Assembly: GCA_019828595.1 (NCBI GenBank)
Contig: JAHQRK010000019.1
Location: 1,302,001 to 1,366,000, forward strand
From: Aphanomyces cochlioides
Taxonomy: Eukaryota; Oomycota; Saprolegniomycetes; Saprolegniales; Verrucalvaceae
Reading direction: 5' to 3'
Length of the DNA: 64,000 bases
Made by a program: the position numbers and the translations under genes. The notes under the pieces were generated by a model, which ran no database searches, had not been told where the DNA came from, and was given only the letters and a program-made list of their open reading frames with translations. Positions 33,023 through 43,699 of this stretch are shown here, piece after piece. The first letter of the stretch is position 1. Each line of letters begins with the position of its first letter.

Positions 33023-33326
33023 AATGTGACAAATGTGGGGGCCGGTGAAAACATCCATGAAAGGCCCCACTTCCTGTCACACAGCCCCCACTTTTGTCAG
33101 AGGTGTCCACTTCTGTCTAAATTTTCTCAATAGCCCCCACTTTTGTCAAAAGTCCGGCGACAGTCTCGAATCCATGACAAATATATCTTCTTCGCCACCC
33201 AACTGTGTCCGGTTCACCTCAAGATAAAATCTTCTCCATTCTCCCCTTCAGCTTTTCGCCATTGACTGCGACAGAAAAACGCCAAGAGCGGTGGAGAGAG
33301 GATTGTTTTGAAATGTATCAGAGATT

Positions 33327-35585
33327 TTACAGCGAGATGACTCCTTCCTTAGCTTTCTTGCTCTTGAATGGATTTGCCGTCTTGGTGGAAAGCGTACCGA
33401 TTTCTCCGCTCATGCTGAGTCGCTTGGCCTGCGCAAAGGAATCAAACACAGTCGAGGGCGTGAGGCTTGCCGACGGTTTGGTGTTTTTCTTGGTCCTCTT
33501 CTTCAACGCTGTCTTCTCGGTGGCTTCAGGTTGCGAGCTTGGCGTTGGTTCAGGACTGGGCGTAGGTTGGGTGTTGGGCGTCGATTGACTGGTCTTAATA
33601 TCGTCGACATCGGAATCGTCCGATTCGCTGTCAATGGGCATTTGAGCAGCTAGTTTTGCCAAAGCGGCGTTGGCCTTCGAGTTGCTGGCAAAGGGGGGAG
33701 GAGGCGTTGAAACTACGACAGACTTCTTGGCTCGCACTGGAGAGCTGAATGGTGGAGGAGTGTCATCTACCTCGAGGCTTTCTACAGCTGGTTTTTTAGT
33801 GGCTTTAGCTTTAGCAGGCGAAGGAGGAGTCTTCTTGGTCACTTCCTGGGACTCTTCGAGCGCTTGGGTGGGCTTGCTCTTCTTCTTTGCTGGTTCCTTG
33901 GCTTTCTTCAGTATAGGAAGATCATCCTCGTCCGAATCGTCAGGCTTGGGTTTCTTGGCTTCACGAGCTCGCGCAGCTTGTTCCCTTTGCTCAGGAGTCA
34001 TAGGAGGACGTCCTCGCTTCTTGGCAGGTGCTACGACGGCGTCGTCGGTCAGGTCGACTGGAGGTTTCTCCTTCTTGGCGGCAGCTTTCTTTGGAGCCAC
34101 TTTCTCTGCTTCCGGCGTAGCTTCAGTTGGTTTCTTGGTCGGACTTGGCTTCTTTGTTGGGGTTTGCTTTGGGTTAGCTTTGGGCTTGATAGGCTCAAAA
34201 TCGTCGTCGCTGTCGTTGCTGGGTTCGATAATTAGCGCTTCGACAGCAAGCTTCGGTTTCGCTGCAGGCTCGTCGGCTTTCTTAGCTTCAGCTGGCGCTG
34301 CTTTTTTGGGTGCAGCTTTAGCCTTCTTTTCCTTGGCTTCTTTGCCATCTTCGGTAGGAGCATTATCGGTCTTCTTGGCCGCAGCATCTACTGTTTCCTT
34401 TGCCTTATCAGCCTTGGTCTTCTTTGGTTTAGCAGGTTCCTTGACAGGAGTTGGGGCCTTGGCTTCATCTACCTTCTTTTCTTTTGCGGCGTCTTTAGAA
34501 GGAGCAGCTGGAAGAGGCTTTTCAGATACATCAGCCGTCTTTTTTTCAGGCGTTTTGGTAGCAGCTACAACTTTGTCTGCAGCGTCCTCCGCCTTCTTTT
34601 CTTTGGTAGCCTTTGCTTTGGCAGGTTCCTTAGCAGCAGGAGCCGGCTTTTCGGACGCTGTGTTTGCATCCTTTTCATGAGCTGGACTAGTCGTAATTTT
34701 GTTGGCAGAGTCAGCTTTGTTGGCTGCTGCTGGCTTCGACTTGGCTGGTTCCTTAGAAGTAGCGGCAGATTTTTCAGTGGTATCGTTCGTCTTTGCTACG
34801 GCATTGTCTGCTTTTTTGTCCTTGGCTGGCGCCTTGGCATTGGGTGCTTCTTTCGAAGCAGCGGCGGGAGAGGCCGTTGGCTTGTTAGGCGCTTCGTTCT
34901 TCTTGGCTGCAGCGTTTTCAGCTTTCTTGTCTTTTGCAGCGGCTTTTGACTTAGAAGCTTCCTTCGGGGCAGCCGCAGGCTTGTCAGATGCGTCTTTTGA
35001 TTTTTCTTCTGATGTTTTTGGAGCAGTGACGGCGGATTTGTTGGCAGTTTGATCGACAGATTTCTCCTGTCCAGCAGTTGATGACTTTTCGGCCGCCGCT
35101 TGAATCTGCTTCAGTTTGGCTTTCTTTGCCTTTTTGCTCTCCTTGGCAGGTGGAGTGATCTTTACTTTCTTCGATTCACCTTGTTGATCGTTGTTTGTGA
35201 GCTGTTTCCGCTTGCCCGGCTGATGATCTACATGCGTGACGACATGATGCGGCCGTTTGTCTCCATGGAGATAGATATGGTCAGGATGTACATGCACGAG
35301 ATCCAATTCACTCAAAACATGTTGAACTTTGGCATAACCTGGCAGGACAAAGTACGACTCATCTCCAGTTGTGCTCGTAAACTTCTTTTGCAGACCCGGT
35401 GATTTGCCAAATTCGACGCCGACGACGCGAGACTCAATAGCAATTTGCTTAGCAAGTGCTTCAATCGACATATCTGCCGCATTGTCCACAATCGTCAGGA
35501 ACTGTTGGCCCTCGGGACATCGTACGAGGAGCTGCATCTTGGTGGACACGAGGGGGAGGCTCCAAAATTCAAAATCAACCTCCAT
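33327..35585 (-). CDS. Lys/Ala/Pro-rich nuclear protein with a globular N-terminus
   Basis: 752 residues from ATG at 35585, or 737 from the Met at about residue 16 (MQLLVRCPEGQQFLTIVDNA). The first 100 residues look folded (MSIEALAKQIAIESRVVGVE, VQHVLSELDLVHVHPDHIYL), possibly ubiquitin-like or coilin-like. The remainder is a long disordered series of Lys/Ala/Pro/Glu modules around KAKEKKAE-type units, an AT-hook-like KKRGRPPMTPEQREQ, acidic Ser/Asp patches (DSDEDDLPIL) and SP/TP sites. This composition recalls NOLC1/SRP40-type nucleolar scaffold proteins, but the SRP40 C-terminal domain is not seen. Role unknown; nuclear or nucleolar location inferred. Confidence 0.65.
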   Translation of the reverse strand: MEVDFEFWSLPLVSTKMQLLVRCPEGQQFLTIVDNAADMSIEALAKQIAIESRVVGVEFGKSPGLQKKFTSTTGDESYFVLPGYAKVQHVLSELDLVHVHPDHIYLHGDKRPHHVVTHVDHQPGKRKQLTNNDQQGESKKVKITPPAKESKKAKKAKLKQIQAAAEKSSTAGQEKSVDQTANKSAVTAPKTSEEKSKDASDKPAAAPKEASKSKAAAKDKKAENAAAKKNEAPNKPTASPAAASKEAPNAKAPAKDKKADNAVAKTNDTTEKSAATSKEPAKSKPAAANKADSANKITTSPAHEKDANTASEKPAPAAKEPAKAKATKEKKAEDAADKVVAATKTPEKKTADVSEKPLPAAPSKDAAKEKKVDEAKAPTPVKEPAKPKKTKADKAKETVDAAAKKTDNAPTEDGKEAKEKKAKAAPKKAAPAEAKKADEPAAKPKLAVEALIIEPSNDSDDDFEPIKPKANPKQTPTKKPSPTKKPTEATPEAEKVAPKKAAAKKEKPPVDLTDDAVVAPAKKRGRPPMTPEQREQAARAREAKKPKPDDSDEDDLPILKKAKEPAKKKSKPTQALEESQEVTKKTPPSPAKAKATKKPAVESLEVDDTPPPFSSPVRAKKSVVVSTPPPPFASNSKANAALAKLAAQMPIDSESDDSDVDDIKTSQSTPNTQPTPSPEPTPSSQPEATEKTALKKRTKKNTKPSASLTPSTVFDSFAQAKRLSMSGEIGTLSTKTANPFKSKKAKEGVISL

Positions 35586-36198
35586 TCAAACAAAAAACTC
35601 CATAATTTTATTTTGCAAATCAAGCAAAAGTGGCGCCAAAACTCAAGACCCCGAATATGGATCTTCTCGATGTAGCAGCTCTATGACGACGATACGCCAG
35701 GTCAAGGATAATGGTGAGAATGCTCTCGGTGCGCTTGATATCATTTTAACAATATCGTAGTAGAATTGCCGCGATTTTGAGCTCGTCAGCACAGTTTTTG
35801 GCACGATCTTCATCAATTTCAACATGACGCCAAGGTTACGACCAAAGAGGAAGACGCGAAGAATGGAGGAAGAATGAAAGTTGGAGAAAGAAGACAAAAC
35901 TTTTGTTCAAGACCAAACGAGATGTCTGCTCAAGTGCGCAAATTCACAACGAGAGTACTTAAAATCAGGACTTTTGTGGAGATCACACGCAAGAGGCCTT
36001 TCTACGACCCAATTGCTGAAAAACGAAGTGCTTGCAGCAACCTCGTCGACTTCTATAACACCTGCCGTGTCATGGAGACGGCAGACGGTGGGATGTACTC
36101 TCCTCAGCCATGCAGAAACGACGTATCACGGCAATCGGAAGAGACAACTGCCGCTTGGATCCTCGACTTGACCATGGAGAAACCATCGAGTTGATTCC
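35586..36198 (+). other. Possible 5' exons of the SPRY-like gene
   Basis: Plus-strand frames at about 35874-36194 have coding-like composition (RKFTTRVLKIRTFVEITRKR; CSNLVDFYNTCRVMETADGG), but their joins to the next exons were not resolved. Bases 35586-35873 are the upstream region of the Lys/Ala-rich gene and show nothing else. Confidence 0.25.
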
Positions 36199-37925
36199 TC
36201 CTTGACCCTTGCGCTGTGTGATCCATCAATTGTTTACCAAGCAAGGTAGAGTGGCCCTTGTGTGTTTCAACAATGTTGACGCGTCAATGATAGCATGTTT
36301 GGAGATTGCTTACCTGTGGAAACTTGATATTCTTCGGACTTTCATTGTCAAGATATGTATACGTCGCTTGGAACCATCTCGAGCGCGGCCGTCCGATACG
36401 GGACGACATTTGCATCACTGGATGAGGCCAAACACAATGTAAGGAGACGAGGGTGCTTTCACCGTCCTATCGTCTGTGATTGTAGATCTTGGTCATCTGT
36501 ATTGCGTTACTACATGCGCTGAATGAGATCCAAGAACGATGGCACCTCTCGTCACTCGATGTGCTCGTTCAAGCCGAACAACATCTCCGCGATCTTCTCC
36601 GAGCCGAGTGTTTCTCATCCTCGAAATCAGCTTCCTTACCTGACGACGCCACGCTCGTCTCCATCCTGTATGCAGGTGTTGTGAAATGACCTACTAGTAG
36701 GACCAAACCTTGTTGTGACTAGTGTGGCAGTGGCTTCACGAGCTCGCCATGTCTGCATGTCGTCAAATCCACGAGCATGTTATGCACGTTCCAGGTGTAT
36801 CCCGCCTTGTCGTGTGGCTTCAAGCGCACTTCAGCTCCACAAACAATGCTCCTTCAGCCTCGGAAGTCGACACGATGACAGCCATCGTATTGTCCTACAC
36901 GGAAAAAGATATTCCCTTGTCATCGGCACTCAACCATCGCATTCAACGGTCGATGCATTATCCCATCAACCTTAAGCCATTTGACGCGACTGTCCAGCTC
37001 CAACCTGCCGCGGCAATGGTTACTGCAGGGTGCTTACCGCCGACGTCACTCAAATCTCCACAATCAATGCCCACATCACCAACAGCAAGGGTTCATTGGC
37101 AATCCTCCCTCGCATCGCTTTCCCAAAACGTCCTCTACAATGTGCGAGATCAATTGCGCGCAGAGCTTGCCGCAACAGTCGGCGGAACAGATATTTGCAT
37201 TGTCAAATTCAATCGTCATGACTGCCACACAGAACTCCAGCTCAGTTGTGGTGCGCATGCTGCAACCAAGGTATGAAAGTGCTTTTGCGTCTCCTACTAA
37301 CACTGCCACAGGTTCTCCCCGGGCTTTATCGTACTGTTCGCGCTTCGAGTCCGATTCCGCTCGACCGAGCTATCTACTTCGAAATGTCTGTGGATCATCA
37401 TGCGACTAGCTGTTGCATTGGCCTCTCCCCTCAAGCCCTCCCTTGTAATGCGCTTGTCGGAACTCAAAAGCACACTGTATATGTCCTCTAGCGTTCTCCT
37501 TACTCACTCTTGTTTAGATTGGTGTCTATTCAAAATCTGGCATGATTCTTGCGCATTCCGTGCAAATTCCCGTGCCTGGATTAGCCTGTAGTGTCACCAC
37601 GACCCCCAGCACCTATGGCCTTTTGGTCCATCGGTCCATATCGACATCTATTCCTGAAGCCCATTGCATTCAAGTCCTCTTTAGCCGGTTTGCCGGTGGA
37701 GAGATGGCTGTGTCCGAGCTTTGCGAAGTTTTAGTCCCAGCTTCGTTGGAACTCTTCCCAACAGTGACTCTTGACTCCATGCATCACACAATCCTGAGTC
37801 GATTCGCACCATCAGATTTGATCGTGCCTTGGGAACTGTGGACCCAATGTATTGCGTGGCAATATCCCGCCATCTACACACTGGACGGTACACTCTGGAG
37901 CGCGCGGGCCGAAGACACGACATGA
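36199..37925 (+). CDS. SPRY/B30.2-like domain protein, multi-exon
   Basis: Several exons with introns near 36246-36290, 36437-36485, 36676-36722 (47 nt, phase 1), 37273-37312 and 37490-37519. Helical segments come first (CLEIAYLWKLDILRTFIVK; LLHALNEIQERWHLSSLDVL; VWQWLHELAMSACRQIHEHV). A SPRY-like core follows: YRTVRASSPIPLDRAIYFEM, SVDHHATSCCIGLSPQALPC, NALVGTQKHTIGVYSKSGMI, then an unassigned C-terminal domain ending LDGTLWSARAEDTT. SPRY domains mediate protein binding. The partner is unknown. The 5' end is uncertain and may lie near 35874. The stop is only 14 bp from the convergent PI4K stop. Confidence 0.55.
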
Positions 37926-37939
37926 AATGAATGTGTAAA

Positions 37940-40900
37940 TTATGGCAAAATGTCATTCGTCATATGCTGGAATTGGTCATATCTATCACAACGCTTGTGT
38001 CAAAACGAGAGCAAAAGAGAGATCCTACCGTCGGTAGCCAAAGCTGTTGAGACTGAGACGGACAAGTTTCATGACGTGTGGAATCACTTGGTCTGTCGTG
38101 AGTTCCAGCGCGAAGAGGGCTTTCGTTTGGTTCAATATGTCTTGTGGGTTTCGATTGAGAAAGCAGGGGCAGCTCGAATGACGAGCCATGATGGCGATCA
38201 TCATGAGGATCGTATCGACATTTTGACTTTGCTACAAGAATCAACATGGTGAATTCCATCGAGTCGACTTGAGTTTGGTACCCGAAGGACGAGGAAACCT
38301 TGGAGCAAGAGCGTGACAAACTCGCGGAAGTAGTCGCTCTGAGTGCCGCCCATGGCATCGACCATTTCTGTCGTGAGTTTGAATGGCACGCGGCGTTCCA
38401 GACTAAATCGTCCGCCCGGTTGAATGCCAAGCATGAAGCCGTAGTCGATGTGGATCAAATGACCCTCGGCATCGAGCATGATGTTGCCATTGTGGCGATC
38501 TTTGATGCGTAGAATATAACAAACGAGCGAATACGCCGCCATGCTTCGAACAAAGTTGCCCATGGCTGTCTTGTACGCTGGCGTATCGACGCCGCCGTAG
38601 ACCTACACATAGCTTGAGCCTCAAAGCAACTCAAAGATTGGGACCGAGATGAAGTGTTGGTTCAGGTTTGTGTAGCCTGGCGAGCCTTTCAAGCTCGAGA
38701 TCGACGTCGCATTGAGAATGACTTCGATGATTCCCGTCGACGCGGACGTCGCAACGATGGAGTAAGGATGGAGCCAGAGATCCAGCCCCGCGCTGCGAAA
38801 GATATCGCGGAATTGACGGATGAGCTGGAGACACAACACTTCTTGACGCAGATCGTCGTTGGATTTGATGATCATCGACTTGATGTTCCAAGATGTATGG
38901 TACATGGACGCATGGGTCGAATTGAGCAGCATGCGCTTGCGCTTCTCGTCCGCGCCTTCGCCAAACATGCTCTTCACTTGAGCTTTTCGCTGGGTTTGCT
39001 TTTCGCGCACGTAGTCGCAGATGATTTCCAATTCGTCTTGGAGGAGTTGCCACGTCTCGAGAGCTTTCTCGCGCTCTTCAGGTGGCGCCATAAAGTCTTG
39101 AACACTGCGCTGGAGTGTTTGCATGTAGATCATGACTTTTTCAGGTTCCATGCGATCCATGCGACCCAGTGGCATCGAGGTATCGTTTTCATTGTGTTCG
39201 TCACGGGACGATCCCATCATTTGAGACGTCAAACGAGTCGGCCGAGCATTTGGATTGCGTCCTGCAATGATCGTCGATCGGTTCAAAGGGTCGTCTGCCT
39301 TGACAACTACGACAAAGAGAGTCTCATCGTTTTGGAAGACGACTTCGTTGTCGTTGGATAGATGGTGATGATGATGAGTCACTGCAGGGCGAAGGAGATC
39401 GTTCTGGAGGAGTTCAGAGCCAAGCCATGTTGCGTGTTGCTCGTTGTGGGCAACTTGCATTTCCAACAAGTACGCAATACCTTGTGAGCCTGAGAAGGCC
39501 AATTGGAGATCCGCCTCGTCGTCATCTTCATGGAGAAAGTTCTTCTTCATCTTTTCCATGCTTTCCTTAATTGCTTCAACAGTCAATCGGCCAAGCGCTG
39601 GGTGCTTGCTCTCGACTGCTGACGACGACGATACGCTTCTGGAGTCTCTCACCACGTGGTTTGCTGCGGTAGATGGAGGTTTCGAAGCAATATGCTTGAG
39701 GAGTTTCTCTGCAATCGTTTCCAATTGCTCATATGTAAGCTTTTCGACTTCGGTGGGGAGCAATTCCATCTTGATGCTACCTTTAGACCGAGCCAAGCCG
39801 CGCAAATCATTTGAAGATGGCTTGGGTTCTTCAGCGGCGAGGATCAAATCATCCGTGAGCGCTTGGTTATTGCTGCACAAGCTACCAGAGCGGCGCATTC
39901 GACTCTTGGAGCCTATCACGATGCCATGAGTGCCTTAGGATCGCATGAACTCAACCTCCAGATCCAATTGAAACAGGAATGCTCACGGGGAGTAGATCAT
40001 CTTCATCTTCTTCTTCCTCGATACCGACATTAATATGATGGAGCGATGTAAGGAGTTGATCAGCACGGAGCACGTTTTCAATTGCGTCGTGATCCATCGA
40101 CTGTCGTCGACTGGGGCTTGGCTCCTCGATGATTTCAGCACGAGCTTGGCTTAGCCAGAGTGTTTCAGGCACAGTTTCCAGCGACTGGACTTCAAACCAG
40201 ACAAGTGTTGGTGCACGAGCTTTCGTCGTAAAGACAGTGCCTACATCAGTCTATCAATCACTCATTCCATTGCCAAAAGCATACCTTCTTTGACGCAGAC
40301 GTGGAGAAATCGATGCAATGGTTCATCGACTGTCGTGAGTGGATAATACGCTTGCGAGGGCAACGACAATTTTTCGAGTTGCTCGGGAAGAGTCTTCTTA
40401 CGTTCCGAACGCGGACAGTGGCGTAGATTTTCAGCAATGGCGCCAAGTTTGTCGACAAAATCAATTTGGGCAGTGAAGACTGCTTGTTCAAGTGCGGCAT
40501 CGCGGGGGCCAGGTCGAGGACGATATGGGAGATCAAGCCAATGCGGTTGGAATGTACAAGCAGCAAAGGCATTATAAAAGGGTCCAAGAGGAGGAGGTCC
40601 AGCTCTGAGAGAATTGACAGGAGATGGCAGGGCCAGCAAGGGCGTTGGCAAATTTAGTCCTTGGAAGCAAAAGATAAGCTCAAAGTGGATGGAAATGTCG
40701 TACCCGCATCGTATTCTTGTAGCGAAAGCAGTCGATCAATGTAAATTTGCACCAATTCCGTTTGGATAGGCATTGTACGAAGATCATTGTCAGGGGCAAA
40801 TTGAAACGACGATTGATTTTGAATCTAACAATCAACAGAGCGTCAAAAGAGAGCTGATGGCCTCTGAGGTTTACCAGCATGTGAAGATTGTACATGGCAA

Positions 40901-42361
40901 TCTTGCACGGAGAGAAGCGGTACCGAAGATAGTCAGGAACGCCAAGCTCTCGCTGTCCAAAGCCCCATCCACAGCTGTCGTCAATCGTAGCTCGCAAAAG
41001 CCAATGGATCGATGTCGCAAGGCGTAAGTGATACGTCGCAGCGGTCATAATGACACGAAAGAGCAGCATCCACTTGACGAGCTGTGTCTCGTATTCCATC
41101 GTGATCCACAGGTGAAAAAGCTGCGGTAGGAAGAAATCAAAGTCTGACAAGTGATGCACGCTTAGCTTGAGGAGCTTGGTCACAATGACAAAGTACACCT
41201 CGTCGCTGTCTTTGCGGTGGAGATGGAGCATTTGGATCGCATCTGAAACGCCAAAGTCCGCTTCGTTCACGGCACTTTTCATGCTATTCACGTCGTCTAA
41301 TTGTTCGTCCGACATGGGTTTCTTCTTGACGTTCAGTTTTCGACTGTGGCGATGTTTGACAAAGACTTGTAGCATGGTGCGGAGATGCTGCATGAAGCGA
41401 TGGACGCGAAAGCACCGTGTGCATTGTCGCTGCGGCCCTAAGAATAATCTTAATTTTTCCACAGGAAAGTCGAGGACGAACCTGTCATCGTTGGCAAATG
41501 TGGCAGCGGCGTGAAATGATAACTGTGGTCTGAACAGACTGAATCACCGCAATTCCGGCAGTGGTGCTGACGTTTCGTGTTGTCAAAGCGTACTTTGCAC
41601 GTGGGGTGCATGCAGTTGGGCACACCTTTGAATTTCGGTGGCTTCTCCTTCTCCTTGTTGGGTTTCGTGAGAGTCAATCCACCAGGAGAAGCAGCCATGA
41701 GAATGCCAGCCTTGGGTTGCAAGGAGCAGTCGCGCATTTGCATCGCCGCGGCGTCAATCGATTCGATTGCATACTGCGTCCAAAGCTGTTTTTCTTCGTC
41801 ACTGTCGGCGTTGACATTGAAGGCGCCATGAGCTGTCACAAGTTTGAACGAGTGGCTGTATTTATGAATGACACCATTGCCGTCCCATTCTTCAATCTTG
41901 ACGACCTCTTTTTCCATGTGGGCGTTGGAAAAATCACGTGCCGATTCTTTCGTGTAGAAGCGATAAAAGAGTACGCCGACGAGACGGCAGTAATATCGCT
42001 TCATGCGTCGAATCCCTGGTCCATGCTCGCGCATATTAAGAAATCCAGCAAGGCCAAGATGGGTCAGCTCTGTTGTGCCGTGGAGAAGCGCACTCTCCCC
42101 GAAATCGAGCGAAACTTCTGACATTTCAGCGTGCGGCCCGTCGGAGGAAGGTGCGATCGAACTATTTGGGGAAAAGACGTCGGCGTGTTCAAACTGCTCC
42201 AAGCCAGAGATAAGATGCGGCGCAGAGTTGCGCATAACATGCTGAGGCGACAGAGGAGCGACTGCAGAGAATGCAATGTCCGTCGCTGAGTTTGGACGGG
42301 GCTTCGTGGCAGTCATCTTGCTCGATTCAATGCTGCTGCCATGCACAAGCCCCAACTTCAT
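37940..42361 (-). CDS. Phosphatidylinositol 4-kinase with N-terminal PH and FYVE domains
   Basis: Minus-strand gene, ATG at 42361 to TAA at 37940-37942, about eight exons with short introns. Order of parts: low-complexity start; PH domain (GLAGFLNMREHGPGIRRMKR...LWTQYAIESI, about residues 95-215); FYVE-type finger (CMHPTCKVRFDNTKRQHHCR, then NCGDSVC); helical PIK accessory region (LSDFDFFLPQLFHLWITMEY); catalytic domain. Kinase motifs: SNDDLRQEVLCLQLIRQFRD, IKDRHNGNIMLDAEGHLIHI, then DYGFMLGIQPGG, and the typical PI4K end RRYDQFQHMTNDILP. It phosphorylates phosphatidylinositol at the 4 position, type III beta/PIK1-like. The activation-loop DFG reads DYG. PH plus FYVE should target it to phosphoinositide-rich membranes. 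Confidence 0.85.
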
Positions 42362-43641
42362 TGTGTAACACCTGTCAAAATGAATATAGCTGCTAAGCCA
42401 AAAATTAATAAATTGAGTTTTAGTCAATCAAAATAAATCAAGTATTTATAATGCAATTTAATTGGCTTTATATTTTTATTTCTTTTATTTTCAACGAATC
42501 ATTTGATATATTTCGTAATCACTGCATTTGTTCGTAACACTCTCATTCGAAACTTGGGGTTCGTTTCAACGAATGAAAAATCTCCAGCATCACCAATTAA
42601 TCCAATCGTCGATGGAAAAGAAGATGTCGGGGGATTGGAAAGCGTCGTGTGAGCATCCAAGACACATCCTGGTCGTCCACGATGCAAGCAATGCCACGTT
42701 GCTCCTTCGAGCTCATTTGACGAGATGCAGTTTATTTATATTGGAAAGTCTATTTTTATGATGGAATTTTTGGGGTCTATTTTGGTGGCTGCATGAGATT
42801 CCTCCCAATGTTGTAATGCTGAGTGTGAAAGAAAATTAAGCTAAAAATTCACCCGAGTGGATATTCGCAGACCAGTCTAAGTTTCGATAAGATGAAGGAA
42901 TGAAACCTGTGCAGGAGTGCAGGATAGAGCTCTCTTGGTAAATTTTCAGGGAGGTGTCCAAGTTGTTGATTAAAGCTTCCAGGATAAAGATTAGTCAAAA
43001 CTGAGATCATACGACACTGAATGGCAAGAATTATTTTAATAATTCACGAAGTTTTAAGGTCTAGGCAGCTGTGGCGATCAGTCAAGCCATTCAAGAGGAG
43101 CTCAGATCATTCAATTCGAAGCAATTAATTGAATTGGGTTGTTGGCTTGGAGCGTGCCTGTTGAATACTGTGCCTCGAAGTGGGAGACAACATTTCACGG
43201 CTCACAACAGTAATTAATAGAACTTCCTCGTTCAATTTTAAAGCGTGGATTTGAGGGGAACTCATCGTATTTCTAAGTTGCTTGAGAGATCTACAGGAGA
43301 TCTCATGGAAGACAAAAGCTAGCATGCATACCGAGTTGAGTTGCTGAAATGACACCATATTGAGCTAGTGAGGGAAACGAGACAAAATTACTTGTCGATT
43401 TTTGATTGGCTAAATATCAATTAATAAATTTTAAGACGATCTATCAACTAACTGCGCAATTTATTCAAGCGGTTCATCTTGATTACTCTACTATGCACAG
43501 GCCACGATTGCATTAGTGAGCTCATGCTTCTTATCTAAGTCGTGCTCACCTTAGTCTAGTGAATCTTATGGGAGTTGTAAGTTACGACACTCTGCATATA
43601 TCGCTCTTGGATTTTAATTGGTTAAAATAATTCATCTTTTT
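42362..43641. other. Long intergenic region, nothing recognised
   Basis: About 1.3 kb of AT-rich DNA between the divergent PI4K and PP5 genes. Only short frames are present (for example 42528-42761, 43125-43358 minus). No transposon ends were found. Confidence 0.4.
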
Positions 43642-43649
43642 ATCCGGAT
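43642..43649 (+). promoter_or_regulatory. ATCCGGAT palindrome upstream of PP5
   Basis: One exact copy 51 bp upstream of the PP5 ATG at 43700, with an imperfect TTCGGAT half about 8 bp downstream. Confidence 0.5.
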
Positions 43650-43699
43650 AACGAAATTCGGATGTGAGGAAATTGCGGTGGCCGAAGATTTGGGAATCG

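Larger units (their letters stand above)
31819..33155. mobile_element. Mutator-like element (MULE) with 9-bp TSD
   Basis: The ends are long inverted repeats of roughly 80 bp. They start GGACTTTTGACAAAAGTGGG on the left, and the right end reads the same on the opposite strand. They contain two copies each of a GACAAAAGTGGGGGC block. A perfect 9-bp duplication GGCGACAGT flanks the element (31810-31818, 33156-33164), the classic MULE length. Without the nested hAT relic the element is about 690 bp and has no MULE transposase. It carries a zinc-finger reading frame instead. Confidence 0.85.

Noticed and set aside
33670..34680. 336-residue plus-strand open frame
   Set aside because: Antisense of the Lys/Ala-rich gene. 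The repetitive codons on the other strand create a Ser/Ala/Leu/Phe-rich shadow with no domain.
38654..39361. 235-residue plus-strand open frame
   Set aside because: Antisense to the PI4K catalytic exon, which has clear family motifs.
43664..43699. Extended PP5 start at 43664
   Set aside because: The codon is GTG; ATG at 43700 gives the usual PP5 N-terminus.
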